A stretch of 7,395 nucleotides of DNA from positions 1 to 7,395 of the forward strand of contig CAZTCQ010000107.1 in the NCBI GenBank assembly GCA_964612525.1, written 5' to 3'. Under the pieces are notes generated by a model. That model was not told the origin of the DNA. It was given only the letters and a program-made list of their open reading frames with translations, and made no database searches. Both the position numbers and the translations under genes were made by a program. Shown here in pieces: positions 6,553 through 7,395 of this stretch; the stretch's first letter is position 1, and every line of letters starts with the position of its first letter. The stretch comes from JAGNRR01 sp964612525 (GTDB lineage Bacteria > Bacteroidota > Bacteroidia > Chitinophagales > Chitinophagaceae).

Positions 6553-6620
6553 GACATTGATGGTATGTTCAATCTTAATAAATAATATTCCACATTCTAT
6601 ATTTCGCGTTTAACCTAAAC

Positions 6621-6628
6621 TATCTTTG
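6621..6628 (+). promoter_or_regulatory. -7 promoter element of purK
   Basis: TATCTTTG is an exact match to the Bacteroidota -7 consensus TAnnTTTG, followed by C as is common. It lies 15 bases before the purK ATG, placing the transcription start only a few bases ahead of the start codon. A weak -33-like TTTC lies at 6602-6605, rather close for the usual 19-base spacing. It is the best promoter candidate in the window. Confidence 0.6.
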
Positions 6629-6643
6629 CTGCACCAAATATTT

Positions 6644-7395
6644 ATGTTCAGTCAAAAGAAAAAATTAGGAATCGTTGGTGGTGGTCAATTAGGCAAAATG
6701 TTGCTTGCAAAATCAAACCAATGGGACGTTTACACTAAAGTTTTAGATCCTTCAGAAAATGCACCTTCCCGTTCATCTTGTAATGAGTTTGTGCAAGGTA
6801 GCCTATTAGATTACGATACCGTTTATGCCTTTGGTCAGGATTGTGATTATCTCACCATAGAGATTGAAAACGTAAATACGGAAGCCTTGCAAAAATTAGA
6901 AGATGAAGGAAAAATTGTACATCCTCGTCCAAGTGCTATTGCATTGATAAAAGACAAGGGGCTACAAAAACAATTTTATGCTGAGCATAAATTCCCTACT
7001 TCGCCCTTTGCATTATTTGAAAATAAAGCTGACATCTTGAAAGGATTGGGCAATGGAAAAATAAAAATACCCTTCGTCCAAAAAAGTAGAACCGATGGTT
7101 ATGATGGCAAAGGCGTATACGTAGTACAAGCTGAAAGTGATTTAGACGGACTTATGGATGTGCCGTCTATGGTGGAGGAAATGGTTGATATTAAAGAAGA
7201 AATTTCTGTAATTGCAGCTCGTAATAGTGCAGGGCAGGTCGTGAGCTATCAGCCTACCGCCATGATTGTAAATCATGAAGCTAATTTGCTAGACGTATTA
7301 CTTTTTCCGGCTGATTTAGATAATTATCTGCAGGATAAAGCACAGAAAATGGCCGAAGAGCTGATTGAGAAAATGGACATCTGTGGATTATTGGC
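6644..7395 (+). CDS. purK: N5-carboxyaminoimidazole ribonucleotide synthase (PurK), 3' end beyond the window
   Basis: The reading frame is open from ATG 6644 to the window edge: 250 complete codons of a protein usually about 350-390 residues long. PurK is an ATP-grasp ligase that converts 5-aminoimidazole ribonucleotide, bicarbonate and ATP to N5-CAIR in de novo purine synthesis. Its product goes to PurE, which is not in view. The N-terminal dinucleotide-like loop LGIVGGGQLGKML (8-20) is typical, as is the TIEIENVN segment (71-78). The ATP-grasp glycine-rich loop is VQKSRTDGYDGKGVYV (145-160), equivalent to the K...GYDGKGQ motif of PurK. VEEMVDIKEEISVIAAR (177-193) holds the adenine-contacting glutamates. 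The start is supported by the promoter element 15 bases upstream and by the closeness of the first motif. It is divergent from uvrD. Confidence 0.95.
   Translation, partial: MFSQKKKLGIVGGGQLGKMLLAKSNQWDVYTKVLDPSENAPSRSSCNEFVQGSLLDYDTVYAFGQDCDYLTIEIENVNTEALQKLEDEGKIVHPRPSAIALIKDKGLQKQFYAEHKFPTSPFALFENKADILKGLGNGKIKIPFVQKSRTDGYDGKGVYVVQAESDLDGLMDVPSMVEEMVDIKEEISVIAARNSAGQVVSYQPTAMIVNHEANLLDVLLFPADLDNYLQDKAQKMAEELIEKMDICGLL

Larger units (their letters stand above)
6431..6556. repeat. REP/BIME-like inverted pair of hairpin repeats
   Basis: Two 49-base arms (6431-6479 and 6508-6556) face each other across a 28-base spacer. Aligned in opposite orientation they agree at 38 of 49 positions: the outer 13 bases (TGTCATTCCAGAA) and inner 14 bases (ATCTGGAATCCTTG) are identical, while the middle 22 match at 11. 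Each arm is itself an imperfect hairpin. This architecture, two hairpin units in head-on orientation within an intergenic region, is that of bacterial interspersed mosaic elements built from REP sequences. It occupies the middle of the 312-bp uvrD-purK divergent intergenic region. No transposase (RAYT/TnpA-REP) is in the window and no target duplication is obvious. Whether it is a multi-copy family cannot be seen from one copy. Confidence 0.75.

Noticed and set aside
6431..6556. CRISPR-like repeat-spacer interpretation of the paired repeats
   Set aside because: There are only two copies, they are inverted rather than direct, and no cas genes are present.
6388..6585. 65-codon plus-strand open frame between uvrD and purK
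   Set aside because: It spans the inverted hairpin pair, begins with GTG inside the dyad, is rich in Cys and Trp without any recognisable motif, and has no promoter of its own. It is best explained as a chance frame through the repeat.

Overview
The window looks like a chromosomal segment of a low-GC member of the Bacteroidota. The DNA is AT-rich and start codons lack Shine-Dalgarno sequences. At least two genes are preceded by a TAnnTTTG-type -7 element, the hallmark of Bacteroidota sigma-ABfr promoters. The protein families (AI-2E permease, CDGSH iron-sulfur protein, YafV-type omega-amidase, PcrA/UvrD, PurK) are housekeeping or common accessory types. The genus cannot be fixed from the sequence; a Chitinophagales- or Saprospirales-like lineage is only a guess.

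Layout, left to right. (1) Positions 1-153 hold the C-terminal 50 codons of an endonuclease/exonuclease/phosphatase-family protein, followed closely by an AI-2E family membrane transporter (179-1210). (2) Positions 1211-1969 hold no intact gene. They contain a heavily decayed pirin pseudogene (about 1315-1875) with three frameshifts, three in-frame stops and an internal deletion that removes the first cupin domain. (3) A small CDGSH iron-sulfur protein (1970-2179) and a PmtA-type SAM methyltransferase starting at GTG (2248-2808) follow on the plus strand. (4) A compact minus-strand operon reads from 6331 down to 2821: uvrD/pcrA helicase, recX, and a yafV-like omega-amidase, with gaps of only 14 and 2 bases. 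Its end converges on the methyltransferase with a 12-base gap. (5) A 312-bp divergent intergenic region (6332-6643) separates uvrD from purK. It holds near-leaderless promoters for both genes, a 21-bp dyad upstream of uvrD, and a 126-bp inverted pair of imperfect hairpins (6431-6556) that looks like a REP/BIME-type dispersed repeat. (6) purK (6644 onward) runs off the right edge.

Functionally, the uvrD-recX pairing puts two proteins that restrain RecA in one transcript (family knowledge plus inference). The omega-amidase is a metabolite-repair enzyme probably carried along in the operon. PurK belongs to de novo purine synthesis. I see no defence system, CRISPR array, transposase, tRNA or rRNA. 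The most unusual items are the hairpin doublet, whose inner stems differ in sequence between the two copies yet remain base-paired, and the pirin gene relic.
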